From contig JAJEKV010000062.1 of the NCBI GenBank assembly GCA_021234155.1, forward strand, positions 8,076,425 to 8,140,424: DNA of 64,000 nucleotides. Direction: 5' to 3'. The notes below the pieces were generated by a model, which saw nothing but the letters and a program-made list of their open reading frames with translations, searched no databases and had not been told where the DNA came from. Source of the DNA: Isoetes taiwanensis. Taxonomy: Eukaryota > Streptophyta > Lycopodiopsida > Isoetales > Isoetaceae. Position numbers and translations under genes: made by a program. Positions 33,001 to 49,339 of the stretch are shown here, piece after piece; within the stretch, counting starts at the first letter, position 1; every line of letters begins with the position of its first letter.

Positions 33001-34680
33001 CGGAATACATGCCTCTTCTCTGAGAAAGAAAGTGGAGCTATGGCTAGCTGAACTTGGCACGCTCCTTCGGACACTATACAACTTCCCGAACAAAGAACTT
33101 GACCTTGCTGGTTGTTCTTACAACATTATGCTTCCTTACCCACGGTCAGACTGGCTGAAAGCGAGCGTCCTCCACGATGGGTGGGACCACATTGTACTGT
33201 GGACTGACACATGTACATTCCGGTGCATGGGAGGCGGTTACCAGGCTTGACTACGAGAAGATATTATTGGAATTCCAAGAGCGGTCGCGGGGATGACCGG
33301 CACCAACCCCCAAACAAGCCGAGTACACTAGCAAGCTTTGGATGCCCACCTCGATCAAGGTCAATTCCCGGCATGGAGACAAAAATTACGGACTCTGCGA
33401 AGTCAAAGAACATGCAGATTGGACACCCACGGCAATTGCAGCCGGACAAAGCGTTGGGACCCAGCGCTTCATCCATGACATAAAATGGCGTGAGGATGAA
33501 ACTTTGGACAACACCAACAAGCTGGATATACATGCCCAATGCGTGTTGGTGGAAGGCTGCCCGGAATGCAATTTCTGGTCTTGTAACCTTCCTTGCCAAG
33601 GCCAAAACGGGTGATCCATCGTATTTGGCAAAGCGGAGAGCGTGCGGCACTCATGACCATACTCGAGTATCGCGAAGCGCCAAGTGCGGATCCATTTTGC
33701 AACCCTGATGCAAATCTTTGGAAAGTTGGGTTGGACCTTGTCTTATACATGGAATCACAAATCTTCCATCGAGATCCATATTTGGAGAACATGATTTGAA
33801 GGCTTTCTCATAGGCGGCCGAATGTTTGGCATCGGGACTCAAGCAAATCGGAAAAGGCGAACAACACTCGAGTGAATATAGTGGGCGGGGCCTCCTCATC
33901 TCTATGTTCAAGATCAGAAAAGAGGCGAGGATTCCCACCCCGAATTCATGCCTTTTCTGTAGCCAATAAGTGTAGTTTTGGTAGAGAGAGTGTTAGCCCA
34001 GCACAGCGGACACACAGGTCTATACTGCTGCATGAGGGCGAGGCCCCACTGACCCGCGGTGTCGAAGAGAGGGATCTACAAGGCGCCACGGCGGGTCAAA
34101 GCTCCTCAAGCAGAAGACCCAAGGTGGGACCCACGGCGAGCCACTACTTGTGTGCCGCGACGCCCGGACAGCTTCAATTCCTGTTGAGGTGCCCAAGTAG
34201 TGGAGCCACGTTGTCATGATGAGGATCAGATTCGGGCGGTAGGCCACTTTCAGGTAATTCCTATATATTGGCATTTTTGCTCCTTCAAAAAGGGTTAGTG
34301 TTCTTTTGTGTCACTACCGGGCGGAGACATGCTGGTGCTTTGTTGTCGCGGCTCTTTTGAACCTTCATTGTACACTTGTTTTGATCAATGGATTGCGTGT
34401 TCTCCACAAGTGTCTTGTGTGTTTCATTGTGTATTGCCATTCTTTGTTTTATACGAGTTTTCTTGTTCTTTCCTCACGTTAGCAAAAATCCCGGCGTGAC
34501 AAGAGTGTCTGGGGATTTGCCCACCCGGACTTCACACGCGGATCTCCACGAGGAGATCTCATCCCTCGGCGATCGAGGCAGGACCCCAAACAATATCCAA
34601 TGGGAAGAAGTGATCTTGGTTGACTCGGATCTAAGACAATGGATCTCTAAGAAGATACTTATGAAGATGTGGAGGCAGCC
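30053..34680. other. Unassigned, probably repeat-derived region
   Basis: This region follows the gypsy coding end and should include its 3' LTR or the remains of another element. Open frames of 60-160 codons occur on both strands (for example 31692-32180 plus and 32083-32433 minus) but none carries a motif I can defend. Patches such as 30230-30460 and 32500-33000 are GC-rich and thick with CGG/CGCC words. A segment at 34290-34500 is T-rich and LTR-like in character. I see no intact gene. Confidence 0.4.
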
Positions 34681-38640
<3,960 letters not shown>

Positions 38641-38964
38641 AGATGATTATTTATTATGCAGTGAGACCATCGGGGTCTAGAAGACATAACCATCATTCAT
38701 TTAAATTGGATTTATAATCTGTTCCAAAAGCTGCCACTTTTGCATACCCTTTTCAATATAGTGTTGTGGTGTGTGACATCTTTGTTTTGCAAGGTTGCAA
38801 ATTTTTACATTATAGTAGTGGGTGGTTTAACATTTTTTTGTTTTAGTGAAAAGAATGTGTTGTTTGATTAGCATTTGTAGATAACAACACATCAATATAC
38901 ATGAGAACACTTTTAACATTGTATTCACTTGATATAAAGATTACATCATGGAGGGACTAGTCCT
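38641..38964. other. No gene recognised
   Basis: AT-rich sequence between the fold-back and the end of the minus-strand open frames. Nothing else seen. Confidence 0.4.
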
Positions 38965-41600
38965 TTTTCTTTGTCAAATAACTCTCAAGATAGGGATCCA
39001 TCTCCTTAGTCAGATCTAGTTACGGATGCATTTTGACAATATCGATCTTTATTTTACCGGTAACCAAGCCACTCATAATGGGCATGAATAGTACTAGAAA
39101 CTCATCGTTGAGTAATCTAGTGGAGTATAACTTGGTGGATTTAGAGCGACCTTGATTATAAAAGCACTTAAGAGCATCATCATCTACTATTATGATGTCC
39201 TCTTTCTTTTGAATGCCAAAGCTGATCCATCATAGTACCAAGATGTTTCCACGAAGCCCGGTTTGCCATCGGATCTCTTGGATGTGGAAACTTTATACAC
39301 TTAGTTTGGTCCCAAATTGTCACAAAGTCTCGATTCATGCACGGTAACACCCTAAGAACTTCATCAATATTTACTGCGTTCCATTGAGGACCGGATGGCA
39401 ACTTCGAAACAATCAGATGCCTCATTCATCATATCTTCTAAGTGTGGAGGATAGATCCACTTAGTATTCGATTCTAGAGGACTTGTTTGAAGTCATCCCT
39501 GTTAATAAGCTTCTTAGGAAATGTTTTACCGCAGGACACCATTGGATCGAAGGCAATGATTTTTGTCACAAGTAGGTGGAGCCACGAACCATGGAAAACA
39601 AAGAGTTAGCCATACAAAAATGGTCTTCAATACCGCCAAAGCCCGCGTTTTTGTCCGTCAGTAAGCTACATATCGCTTTTGGCGTGAATTACCTTTCATC
39701 ATCGTTGTCATCCCGGCCGATCGTAGTGTCTACTTCACTCTCCCAGGATGCTCCTTTGCCGGAAGCATCAACTCCGCGGTTTGGATTCGGACATGTTCTC
39801 TTCTATGAAAGCTACCTCGGGAATTTGATTCCCTAACCTCGATGGTTGAATACGAGCTTGCATGATCATCTGGCTTGTATCAGAGCTATTGTAGTCATCG
39901 CCCAAGTGTAACATTACCGGTTAGAATATTACCAAGCATGGACTCCATATTTTTGCTCCATGATCTCACGTTTCGCCCGGCATTGCGGCCTTCTCCTCGG
40001 GGTTGCATTGCTTTTTGAACGATTCGGACTTGCCCTTGGAGGCTTTTGTGAAAATAGTGATGCTTACGCCCTTTGTAAGGTACCAAAAGCCAGCGGATTT
40101 TTATCTTTGAGAGGACCCCAATCGGCCGTAGCTAGTACCTTTTCGAAAAACACTTCAAGGAAATCCACGGTGGTCATCGTTATTGAAACTTAGACATCTT
40201 CTTGATGTCTTGAGGGCTCTCTGCCAATATACCCTCCAACATGAAGTTCGTTGGACAAGTGGTATCAAGTGGTGCAAAAGCCTCAACAAGATAGCTTGCC
40301 AAATTGATTGCAAACCCATGTTTATTCAAGGCACCCTTTTCTTTCCTCGGCAATTCAGTGATGTCTTTCAGGTAAAGGTCGAAACATCAAATTCACGGCA
40401 TTCATTAAGCCGTCCTCATCATCGCTTTGTAGAACACATTTTCAAGCTGGGTTCATCCAAAGAGAACAACGCCATGCACCTTTTATCGATGTCCCTTTGC
40501 TCTTAGCTACCTCATAATCATCATCGGCACAAGGGATATCATTATGAAGATTATCTGAGCACTTTTAAGCTTTGCATCCTCAAATCGGTATCCTTTGTCT
40601 CAAAAGAAGAGTACCTTCCCTAACGACCTTTAGGCATTCCAAATTCGTATAAAGTCACCAAATCATGCATATGAAGCTCTCACGGGGGCATATGGTGACA
40701 ATAGTAAAAACTTTTAGGTTGTTAAGCCTATTTTGACTAGTAAAAAAAGCTGTTGCACTCTTTTTTGAGTCATTCCCTTCTCTCCTTTTAGATCCTGCTA
40801 TCAATACAAGCAGAGAAATATTATGAGGGCTTATTGTTGTATGGTAGGAGACCTTTATAGCCCGATAGAGACCAGGTATTGGAGTGCGGGTAAGTCACCA
40901 CCGGCATCTTTCGGGGATGGCAACCTTTCTTCTCATTTCGGCCATCATCTTATCGATAGTTTTGTAGTGTCTTTGTTGGTTCTTTGATTTCTGTTTTCGC
41001 GAGAAAGTCCTTGGACGAAGGCGTATTTCTTGATGTCATCGATGGACCATGCCATACTTGTCTAGCGGGCGAGTTCAAACAATGTTACATCACCGGATAG
41101 CTTCTAAAGTTCTTGACCAAGCTGCTACCTTCATAACTTCGCATGTCCTTTATATGAGTGCAATAATCAACGAAGGACATTTGTCCTTAACTGAAGAAAC
41201 CTTTTGTACAGAACTTCTTTGTTTATGCATTGATCTAACAGACAAATGACTTCATCATCCTGAAGGCCCTGTACTTTCCTCATCTTGGTGGTCTTCAAAT
41301 CAAATATTGAAGTATCTTGAGGAGGCACTCTTTCCATTGCATCTGGCAGCTGTTTCTGAGCATAAGCATCCCAGAACTCATTCCACTTCGCCCAGACTTC
41401 GTCCTTAGCGAAGATGATCCTTTAGGCATCTGTAGGGCCTCTCGAAGATGCTTCAGACGTCTCCCCTGCTTTCTCCCGGCCTTGGTTTCTTATCTTGGAT
41501 GATAGTCTGGGCCAAGTTCTTTTCCAACGCCTTATACTCCTCAGACTTCGTGCCTCCCTGTTTTGTTTGCAGCGGTCTTCCATATTCTATCCATTGCTGG
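38965..41600 (-). pseudogene. Decayed minus-strand protein gene of unknown family
   Basis: Three stretches on the minus strand read as coherent protein. First (41570-41180): EEYKALEKNLAQTIIQDKKP, then DEVWAKWNEFWDAYAQKQLP, SIFDLKTTKMRKVQGLQDDE and CINKEVLYKRFLQLR. Second (39425-39180): SGPQWNAVNIDEVLRVL, FVTIWDQTKCIKFPHP and ASWKHLGTMMDQLWHSK. Third (39180-38965): DDALKCFYNQGRSKSTKLYS, LLNDEFLVLFMPIMSG and KEMDPYLESYLTKKKD before a stop. The region between 39500 and 41100 on this strand is broken by indels. The sequence is helical and charged, without a motif I can name. A transposon-encoded or orphan plant gene are both possible. Confidence 0.4.
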
Positions 41601-41699
41601 CGGGCATGACGGAGTTGTTCCATGTAAGGGCTGCACGAATAAGGAAATCATATCAGCCAAAAGGATATATCAGGAATGGACAAAGCGGGCGTGCCCAAA

Positions 41700-42060
41700 G
41701 CGTTTAACGGCGTGTATTAATTTTGCCATAGTCATCTTTGCCAATTGCGCCGATGGCGGTGAATACCGCCCGAAGCGTTTTTGATCGGGCAATAGATTGC
41801 CAATTCGGCGCTGGCGTAGTAGCATGAATCGTGCGGGAGCGCGAATTGGCAATATCTTACTACTCGCTTTAAAAACGTTTTTGGCGTGTACTCATTCTAA
41901 CAATTTCGCGTCGGTAGCCCGACAACATGAACCCGAAGAGGAGTATGAAGCGTTCGGGCGAAGATTTATTGCCGGTAAAAATCTGAGAACAAACCTCGCC
42001 ACAATAATGGGACCAATGAACAAAGCGCTAAACACTTATCAAAGAATCGAGCGGTGAGCG
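41700..42060. other. CG-rich patch with a hairpin
   Basis: ATTGCCAATTCGGCGC at 41796-41811 pairs with GCGCGAATTGGCAAT at 41839-41853 (one unpaired base), giving a stem of about 15 bp with a 27-base loop. A related GCCAATTGCGCCG lies at about 41738-41750. The open frame at 41797-42057 across it is unrecognised. Confidence 0.4.
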
Positions 42061-42284
42061 AATGCTTCTTGAATGATGAACAATATCTGGTCTTGAGCGG
42101 CTTCTCTCATTAATCGGCCCGCGAGTTGGGGCTTAACCACGACCTTTGCGGCGACATCTTCGTGGCGATCTTGGCGCTTAGAGTTCTTGAATTCTTGGCG
42201 CGCCGAACAAGTCGCATGTCGAAAAGCAAGAAATGAAATTCAAAACTTATATAGATTTCGATAAGCAATCGAGGGTCGAGTTTG

Positions 42285-42465
42285 ATTAACCCGATTCGAC
42301 TTTGGATCGGCGATCCGATAGAAGCCAGCCGGTTAACCCGATTCGACTTTGGATCGGCCGGTCAGATAAGCTGGCGGTTATTGGATCGACTTTAGATCGA
42401 CGGTCCGATAGAAGCGAGTGGTTATTTAGATTTAGCGGTCGACTTCAAATCGGCGGTCGGCAATC
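42285..42465. repeat. Minisatellite, about 46-bp period, four decaying copies
   Basis: Units containing (G)GTTA..CCGATTCGACTTTGGATCGGC begin near 42285, 42332, 42377 and 42419. The first two are close copies and the last two increasingly diverged. No coding potential. Confidence 0.75.
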
Positions 42466-43248
42466 TTACGATTAAGCCTAATGGGACTTAGCGATTATGC
42501 GAGCATTTAATGGTTCAAGCATGGAATAAATTACTACTCCTATATTTTAAAGTAGCCAAAATAGGTTTAGCTAAACTACATTCAAGCTGGGGCTAGAAGT
42601 TTCTAACACTTGGCTAAACTAAATGGTTTTTCTCCATCACACTTTCTTGCTTTTGGCTAAATTTTCACAAAATGGAAAAGACAAATATTAGCCATCAGCT
42701 ATAGTAATTTAAAAATTCCAAGCATTTTGGCAAATACATTGAATTTATTGTAAATACATAAATCAAGACACAAGCATACATGAACATGTTCAAAAACCTA
42801 AAAAAAGGGACTACATTGTTCATTTTCCTCTAATGCTTCAACTTTTGTACTTGGAACAAGAAAGAAAGTGGAAAAAAAAAAAAAAATATAAACCCTATTT
42901 GAAATTTCTTAACTTTGTACATACATTGGTGTTGAATTTTGGGCTAATCTATCCATTTTCCAAGCCCACTCTATCTTAGGTTTAGCTAATCGGTTCACGA
43001 TGGATATATCTAGAGGTAAAGGTTTGGCTATTCAACCTAAAACTCACTTAGTGACAAAAATTTGGGCTAAAATTTTCTTTTTAAGGCATTTTTCCATTTA
43101 CTTTAGCCGTTTTTCTTGGCAAAAGCTGCTACAAAATAGCCATTTGGCTAACCAACCCGTTATTTTATTCCATGGTAACTTCAGCGACCCGTAGTATTAT
43201 GAAATCCATAATTAGATTTCACTCAACCGTTAAAAAAAAGTGCAATTA
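42466..43248. other. No gene recognised; upstream of the small two-exon gene
   Basis: AT-rich, with repeated TTTAGCTAA and GGCTAA words and an A run near 42872-42887. It should include the promoter of the gene starting at 43249, but I see no defined element. Confidence 0.4.
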
Positions 43249-43723
43249 ATGGAGAATTTGAAACTGCCACCTAATCTTGCCGCCAGCCTTTTTTCCATTC
43301 GAAGAGCTCGAAAAGAACTTCGGAAAAGGCGGGAAGAACTAGCGCTGGCGATGTCAAGCACCTTCATGTAAGTTCATCTACTCTTCTAGATCGCAAGCTT
43401 TAATTTAATCCCATAATCTTACAAGATTGAACAGTGTTGGAGAGGAATGTTCCATGCTGACGACGAATTTGAAGAGGAGGGTGGGAAAATGCATGATAGA
43501 ATCAGTCGATCCGGAAGCAGTATGCCATGGAAATGATCATGTGAAGATCCTAGTTACCAGTTGCCATTTCAACGACGAAGCATTACCCAGAAGGCATCCT
43601 GATGGAGACACAGTCGGAGAAAGCATCAGAACCTTTGTTGCATGGCCAATAATTCGCTTAAAAAATGTGAGTTTTATTTTTTCGGAAGAAATAGAGGAAG
43701 ATGCATCAGAAGAAGTAGATTGA
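43249..43723 (+). CDS. Two-exon gene, DUF8039-like domain, apparently intact
   Basis: Exon 1 (43249-43367) begins MENLKLPPNLAASLF and ends in a basic helix, RARKELRKRREELALAMSS. A 58-base intron (GTAAGT at 43368, TTACAAG acceptor ending 43425) joins it in frame to exon 2 (43426-43723), giving about 138 residues. Exon 2 contains KRRVGKCMIESVDPEAVCHG, VKILVTSCHFNDEALPR and DGDTVGESIRTFVAWPIIRL. This matches my memory of DUF8039, a domain often fused to or near plant CACTA (En/Spm) transposases: 'VAEG.I...DP...vHg..lg...vkV.v......da.LPrp.....tigeAig..VAWP'. The product ends in an acidic tail. A GTGAGT at 43668 could be a further donor, in which case the protein continues elsewhere. Function unknown. 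Confidence 0.6.
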
Positions 43724-45240
43724 GTACACATACTAAGATGCTCAAGCTGATTCTGTCATTTGTATGAAAGTAATACGCTTGCATACCAGACCATTCATTC
43801 AAAATTTCAAAACTATAAGGCCCGCAGACCAGACCATTCAGGAATTTACAAAACACTAGACACTCTTTACATTGTTTTAATTAGATCTGTGTGTTATTCC
43901 TCTGTGTGTTATTCCTCAGTAGTATCAAATGCTGGCACAGTAGTCTCAAATGTTGGCACAGGTTGTAGAAACAGAAGCTGGCACACAAGAATCTGGCAAA
44001 TTAGATGGTGCAGCTATTGATATATTACCCAAAATGGCTTTGAGTCCTACAACTCTCGTTCTCAGCTGAGCATTCTCCATTTCAAGCCTCTTCGAGCTTG
44101 TAGCCATTCCCGACTACATCTCACCAAGAACGGTCATATTAATATGGCAGTAAATATCAAGACCTTCACGAAACTATAAGATTGGCATAGGCCCTGGCAA
44201 GAAATGTCCTTCTGGCACAGAAGGAACTTCAGTTGAAGACGCGCCAGGCGTGTGTTCAAACTGCTCAACCGCAGCGTCATTTGAGTTAAAGCTAGGCGTG
44301 GGAGGTGGGGGCACTAGGCGTAGTAACTATACGTTAGCGAATTCGCGCCAGGTGCGAATTCCATTCATTTATAATTTAAATGCACTTTAGTGATTTCGGG
44401 CCACGCGCGAATCCATTCATTTATAATTTAAATGCACTTTATGCCCATTGTTAATTCGTGATTAGTATTAAGAGGACTTGCCATTGTACCCAACTACTTT
44501 GAAGTTTAAACTCATTGGATGCATTAATATAATTAGCAAAGGATCTTTTTTGTAAGTTAATACTAAGATAAGCAAGCTAGTTACTGTATGCAATTCACGC
44601 CAGGCGTGTATTGGACTACTGTACAATTTAAACATTTTGCACAGAAACTTAAATCGCGCCTGGCATGATTTCAAAACTAAGGTTATCAAAATTACAGGAA
44701 GAATTCAAAACAAATTACAGAATTCGAAAACAAATTGCAGGAAGTAAGTCTTTGTATTATCAGAAAAATATTTTACATAAGGAGGGCCTTTTATTAGCGT
44801 TGCCTAGTTCTTTGATCCAAAATAACAAAAGTTCAAGGCAGTTTAAGGAGATGCCTAGCTCCATTCAAAATCATCAGTTGAGGCCTTTTTTGGAGATGCC
44901 CAGCTTGCTTTCCTGCACAAAAAACTAAATAACAAACAAAAAAAAGATTTTAGGGCTCATCCTCCTCGTCCTCCTCTTCTTCCTCTGAGCTTTCTTCTGC
45001 CATCTCTTCAAGGATAAAGCCAGCTTTATCTTCATCATCGGAGGAGGAGAGGGCATCCATGATAATCTCTTCTTCTCTTCCTCCAATTATTCATGCCACT
45101 CCTCATCCACTTCCTCCATTTCTTCTGCTATTTCTACCTCCTTCACAAAGCCATATGTGCTTTTTGATCATGGTTATCAAATAGTAATTCTATTTCTTTG
45201 TGCTCCATCTAAATAGAGTGCATAATAAAAACATTAGAAA
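43650..45240 (+). repeat. Segmental duplication, copy A
   Basis: From the last part of the DUF8039-like exon (AATGTGAGTTTTATTTTT) to about 45240 the sequence parallels 49470-51075. Matching blocks include CATTCATTCAAAATTTCAAA, GGTCATATTAATAT, GTGATTAGTATTAAGAGGAC, TTAGCGTTGCCTAG, and a closing block around AAATAGAGTGCATAATAAAA. It also contains a CTC/TCC-rich tract at 44950-45170 (Glu-rich on the minus strand). No gene of its own is recognised. Confidence 0.75.
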
Positions 45241-48094
45241 CATGAGCTTTGGCGATCTTGGGGCATTAGTGGAATGGGCGTGTGGAATGAGTAGATGTAG
45301 CCATGGAGATGCATGGAATCTAGGGTATCGATTGATGCTTGTGATGCGGTTTAAGCTTTTATTGAAGATGATAGATCTTAGGCATAGTCAACACAATTGC
45401 AATTGAAAAGTGGGTGCATGTGGAATGGGAGATGATAGAAGTATCACGGGTGTGTTTGTGTGTAGAAGTATCGAGTTAAGTCCTTTCAGTTCTTTAATTT
45501 ACAATATGATAGATCCTCGAACCATAAACCCATAAATCCCTACAAACCTAAACCCATATCCTTATCCCATTAAACTTCATCCAAGAGATTGTAATGTGTC
45601 GAGAATGAATATGTATCTTTCAATGGAGTTTGTCTTTGTATATGGATTGTATATGTATCTTATTAGCACATGAACCTTAAATTCGTACGCCTATATCCTG
45701 CAAACACATAACCCTAAACCCACAATGCTATAAGTGTAAACCCTAATTAAAGCTCCACGGGTTTAGGCCTTTATTTGTAGTAGTTCAAAAGAAGAATTAT
45801 TAAGATAAGACTATAGGATATTAGTTATGCAAAATAAAATATGCTCAAACAAATACAGAGAATGCAAGTCACTAAATATAAAGAGAAAAATGGTTTGTTG
45901 TATAATATATGAGGATGTTCCACCAAGAACACTTATATCTTATCCAATAAATGGAGTTTACACTCTTGAGCTACATTATCATTGAAATTCAATGATAATG
46001 GACCAGTTTAAGAATCAGTTTTTGGTTTTGAAAACAGTTGATTAACACTTTAATGTCTTTTACTTCTCAAAGATGGCCACTCTATGTGATGTATGTCAAC
46101 TCATATCTCAATCATGGTTGTGACGTGTGTAGGTTGTTCACGATCGACAAAAATGAAGATGTGGAACCCCAATCACCTTCCATAATTGGTGAACACTCTA
46201 GTAAGATGAGCTTTTTTTCTTGCAAGGTGTTCATGAAAACAATAAGCAAGAATGATCTTTTATTATCAATAATTGTTATAAGGGACTATATTTAGAGGCA
46301 CACTTGGTTGTTGTAATAACTTCACAAATAGTTGTAAATCCCTACGTACTTTATTTGTATATTGCAGAAATAATCAAGATAGTATAGAGCAAGCCATATT
46401 TGGCTAAACCACCTCATTTCATGCCTAGTGGAGCAAATAATAATAAACACAAAGCGACTGATTATGATTTTATAGCCATGATTTTAGAAACTTTTAGTAG
46501 GTTTCCTATAAAGCACAATAACATGCAGACAAATAAATGATGAAACCTCGCTGAGAAGAATAATTACTGACTGAAATGTTCATGCCAAGCTGCAGTCAGG
46601 CTACCTCGATTTTGCTGCAGGCCAGCACATTTGATGGTATTGATTCATAAACAAAGTAATTTGGCATGTTTGATGGTGTTGAATTATAAAAGAGCTTGCC
46701 CTTGACAACATGCAATGAATTAAAATTGAATGATGCGGAAATGCCCTCAAATATAAAAGTATATGGTAAGATCGATGCACCAAATTGAGATTGAAGCTTC
46801 CCTTTCGTTGGCGACTCTGAAGAACCAAAATAAAATTGCTTTAGAAATATGTTTTGAATGGAAAATGTTTAGCGGCGGCGCACAAGTTTATCTTAACCAT
46901 CTAGCAAGGTAGAAAGTGAAAATGGAGGTAACAATGAGAAAATCATTTCAATAGTCCTGTTGCCTTTTTTAAATAGATTTCTAGTTTCCATTATGTCTAA
47001 AAGTCGATCATAAAATTTAAAAATAAAAGAGATACATAAAATCATTTTGAATCATTAGGCCTCTTTAAATAGAATTGGTAGGTGTATTTCAAAGGAGAAG
47101 TAGCTTGAAAAGAAATTCAGCATAAAATTTCACATGGAGGGCTTCGGTGTATGTACTTAGAAAAAGAAATTTAAATGTAGAGCAATGAAGATCTTATTGA
47201 AACACAAATTACGATGCAGAACCATGAGAGATTATATGGAAAGCTTTAGGTGGTGTTGGGCATATACACAAGTTTCAACACCCTGAGGAGAGGCAGTGAT
47301 AGAAAAGCGATAATAAAGACATCCTTATACATATATTCAAATCCCCTTATAACAAATTATTTAGTGAAGGGCGTGCAGATGGAGCAAATGATCCTAACAA
47401 TCTTGGCGACAAATAGATTAGTGCAATTTGAGGGCGTAGGCTTTGCAATTGCAAATGGATCCATTAAGCAATACCAAAGAAACTACATTTGGTGTAGCAA
47501 CCAAAGAGCTATTTTTTTTGTGAGAGGCAATTGAAAGCCCTGAGATGGGTAGCACTTACAATGGGTGGGGCAGCGACCATCTTATGATTGAAAAATTAGT
47601 TGTATCAAGCACTATACCTTTAAAATGGTTATTGTGTCATGATTGGAAGTCGCGATTACATAACCTTGATAAATGCACTTTATTTGATTAACCTAAGGAA
47701 AAGCGTTAATTAAATGAAAACAAAACAATCAAACATTTTTTTTTTGAAAGTTGATTAGAAAAAAAGGTTAAACATGCAATATTTCAGAATGATTGAGAAT
47801 ATATAAACAATGAAAATGATGCATGGGTATAAATATATATTCCTTGGCGGTGGCACAATCAAGCTTGGGAAGGTACGCGATCCAATAATAGAATCGTCAA
47901 TCAATATAAACTGCTCCTCCCTTGCTCTTCCTTTGATCGCACGCGCATATTTCAGATTTAGAAAAACACATAATATATTGGCAACCAAAACAGATAGAAG
48001 TTGTGGATATGATACATCCACTTGACTCTGAATTGCCCAAATCTTCTGATGCATTGACCATTGACATAAGTTCACAATCTATTTGGCCAAAATC
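45241..48094. other. No gene recognised
   Basis: AT-rich throughout. 45520-45760 is rich in AAACCC/CCCTAAA words (for example TAACCCTAAACCC at about 45708) without forming a regular telomeric array. Short open frames such as 46038-46295 and 47250-47534 have no recognisable motif. Confidence 0.45.
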
Positions 48095-48262
48095 CTTTTT
48101 TATGCTTCCAGAATGCTTGTCTCAAATGATGTAAAATACATGCAACAAATCCTGTTTTGTGCTTCCAGAATGCTTGTCTCAAACAATGTAAAATACATGC
48201 AATAAATCCTTTTTTTGTGCTTCCGGAATGCTTGTTTCAAACAATGTAAAATACATGCAACA
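48095..48262. repeat. 57/58-bp tandem repeat, nearly three copies
   Basis: Units starting TGCTTCC(A/G)GAATGCTTGT lie at 48103, 48160 and 48218. Each ends in GTAAAATACATGCAA. On the minus strand the first two spacings keep frame, producing a repeated CMYFT.FETSILEA peptide, but nothing else supports a gene. Confidence 0.8.
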
Positions 48263-49339
48263 AATTTAAATGTGCCAACATCCATAAAACAAATGAAATG
48301 CAAGAAAGAGTGTTGTCATGGAAATGTAAACCAAACATAGAGAATCTAAAACTATAACAAATACATATAGTAGATGCAATGGGAAATGAGAGGAGCAGAC
48401 AAATATAAATGGTAATAGTTCAAATCTATCATTTTTGCTAAATAGGAAAGCATGCAATGCGAGAAAACCAGAATACCTCCTTTTATGCTGGCAATGCTAT
48501 GAAGCATTTTTTTATCTTCTCCATTGGAAGAAAAGCAAGATGCATGCAACACAATCCACAAAACTCAAATCATGGCTTCAAAATAGGCAAAGCTTTAAAA
48601 GGGAATGACATCTTGCAAACACAATTGGTTGTATGAAAAACCTCATCTCTGCAAAAGCGAAATTACAATGGCAGAATGAGATAAAAGTTTGTCATGAAAA
48701 TAACAATGAAATGTAAGCCAAGAATTTGGAGGTGGCCTTTTGAATGATCTATGATTCCATTTAACCAAAGATAGATTAAAATGAGAATATACACATCCGT
48801 TATGGCAGAGAACATTCACTCATGCTATTGAAGAGAGTTCGGACTCAGCGCCTAAAAAACATGAATAAAAATCTGAAGCAAATCCTCTTTATGGAAAGAT
48901 ACAAAATAGTAGTACTTTTAACCAAAAAATGGGTATCTCAACATATACATAGCATCAAAGGATTCTTTAAACTATATAAGAAAAACTGTCAGGTTGAGAA
49001 AAATCTTGATGTGGAGCCAGAGCACCCCAGCAACAACTCGATTTCAGTTTAGATGCAATACTGCCGTTGGAATCTGGGTTAGTATATGTTTTAGAATTTT
49101 TTCCTTTTGTATCTGGAGCCCAAAGCACAAATCTTACCGATGCATGCTTTTCAAGACATTAGAAATGATATCTTTGATTCATCTGCATCCTTTCTTGAAA
49201 TAGATATGATAGTAATCGATTACGCTAGGAAAACACATACTTCAACATATCGCGACATCAAACCCTTCAAGCGAAATAGAAAAATATTATAAGGTACCAA
49301 AAACCTTAATGTCCAAAGATGATCTCCCCAAGCAACAAA
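48263..49339. other. No gene recognised
   Basis: AT-rich, short open frames only. The part near 49000-49060 (GATGTGGAGCCAGAGCACCCC) resembles 46155-46190 weakly, suggesting more dispersed repeat material. Confidence 0.4.

Noticed and set aside
42535-43200. A MITE bounded by TACTACTCC and its partial complement
   Set aside because: Only a few bases at the ends pair and no convincing target duplication was found.
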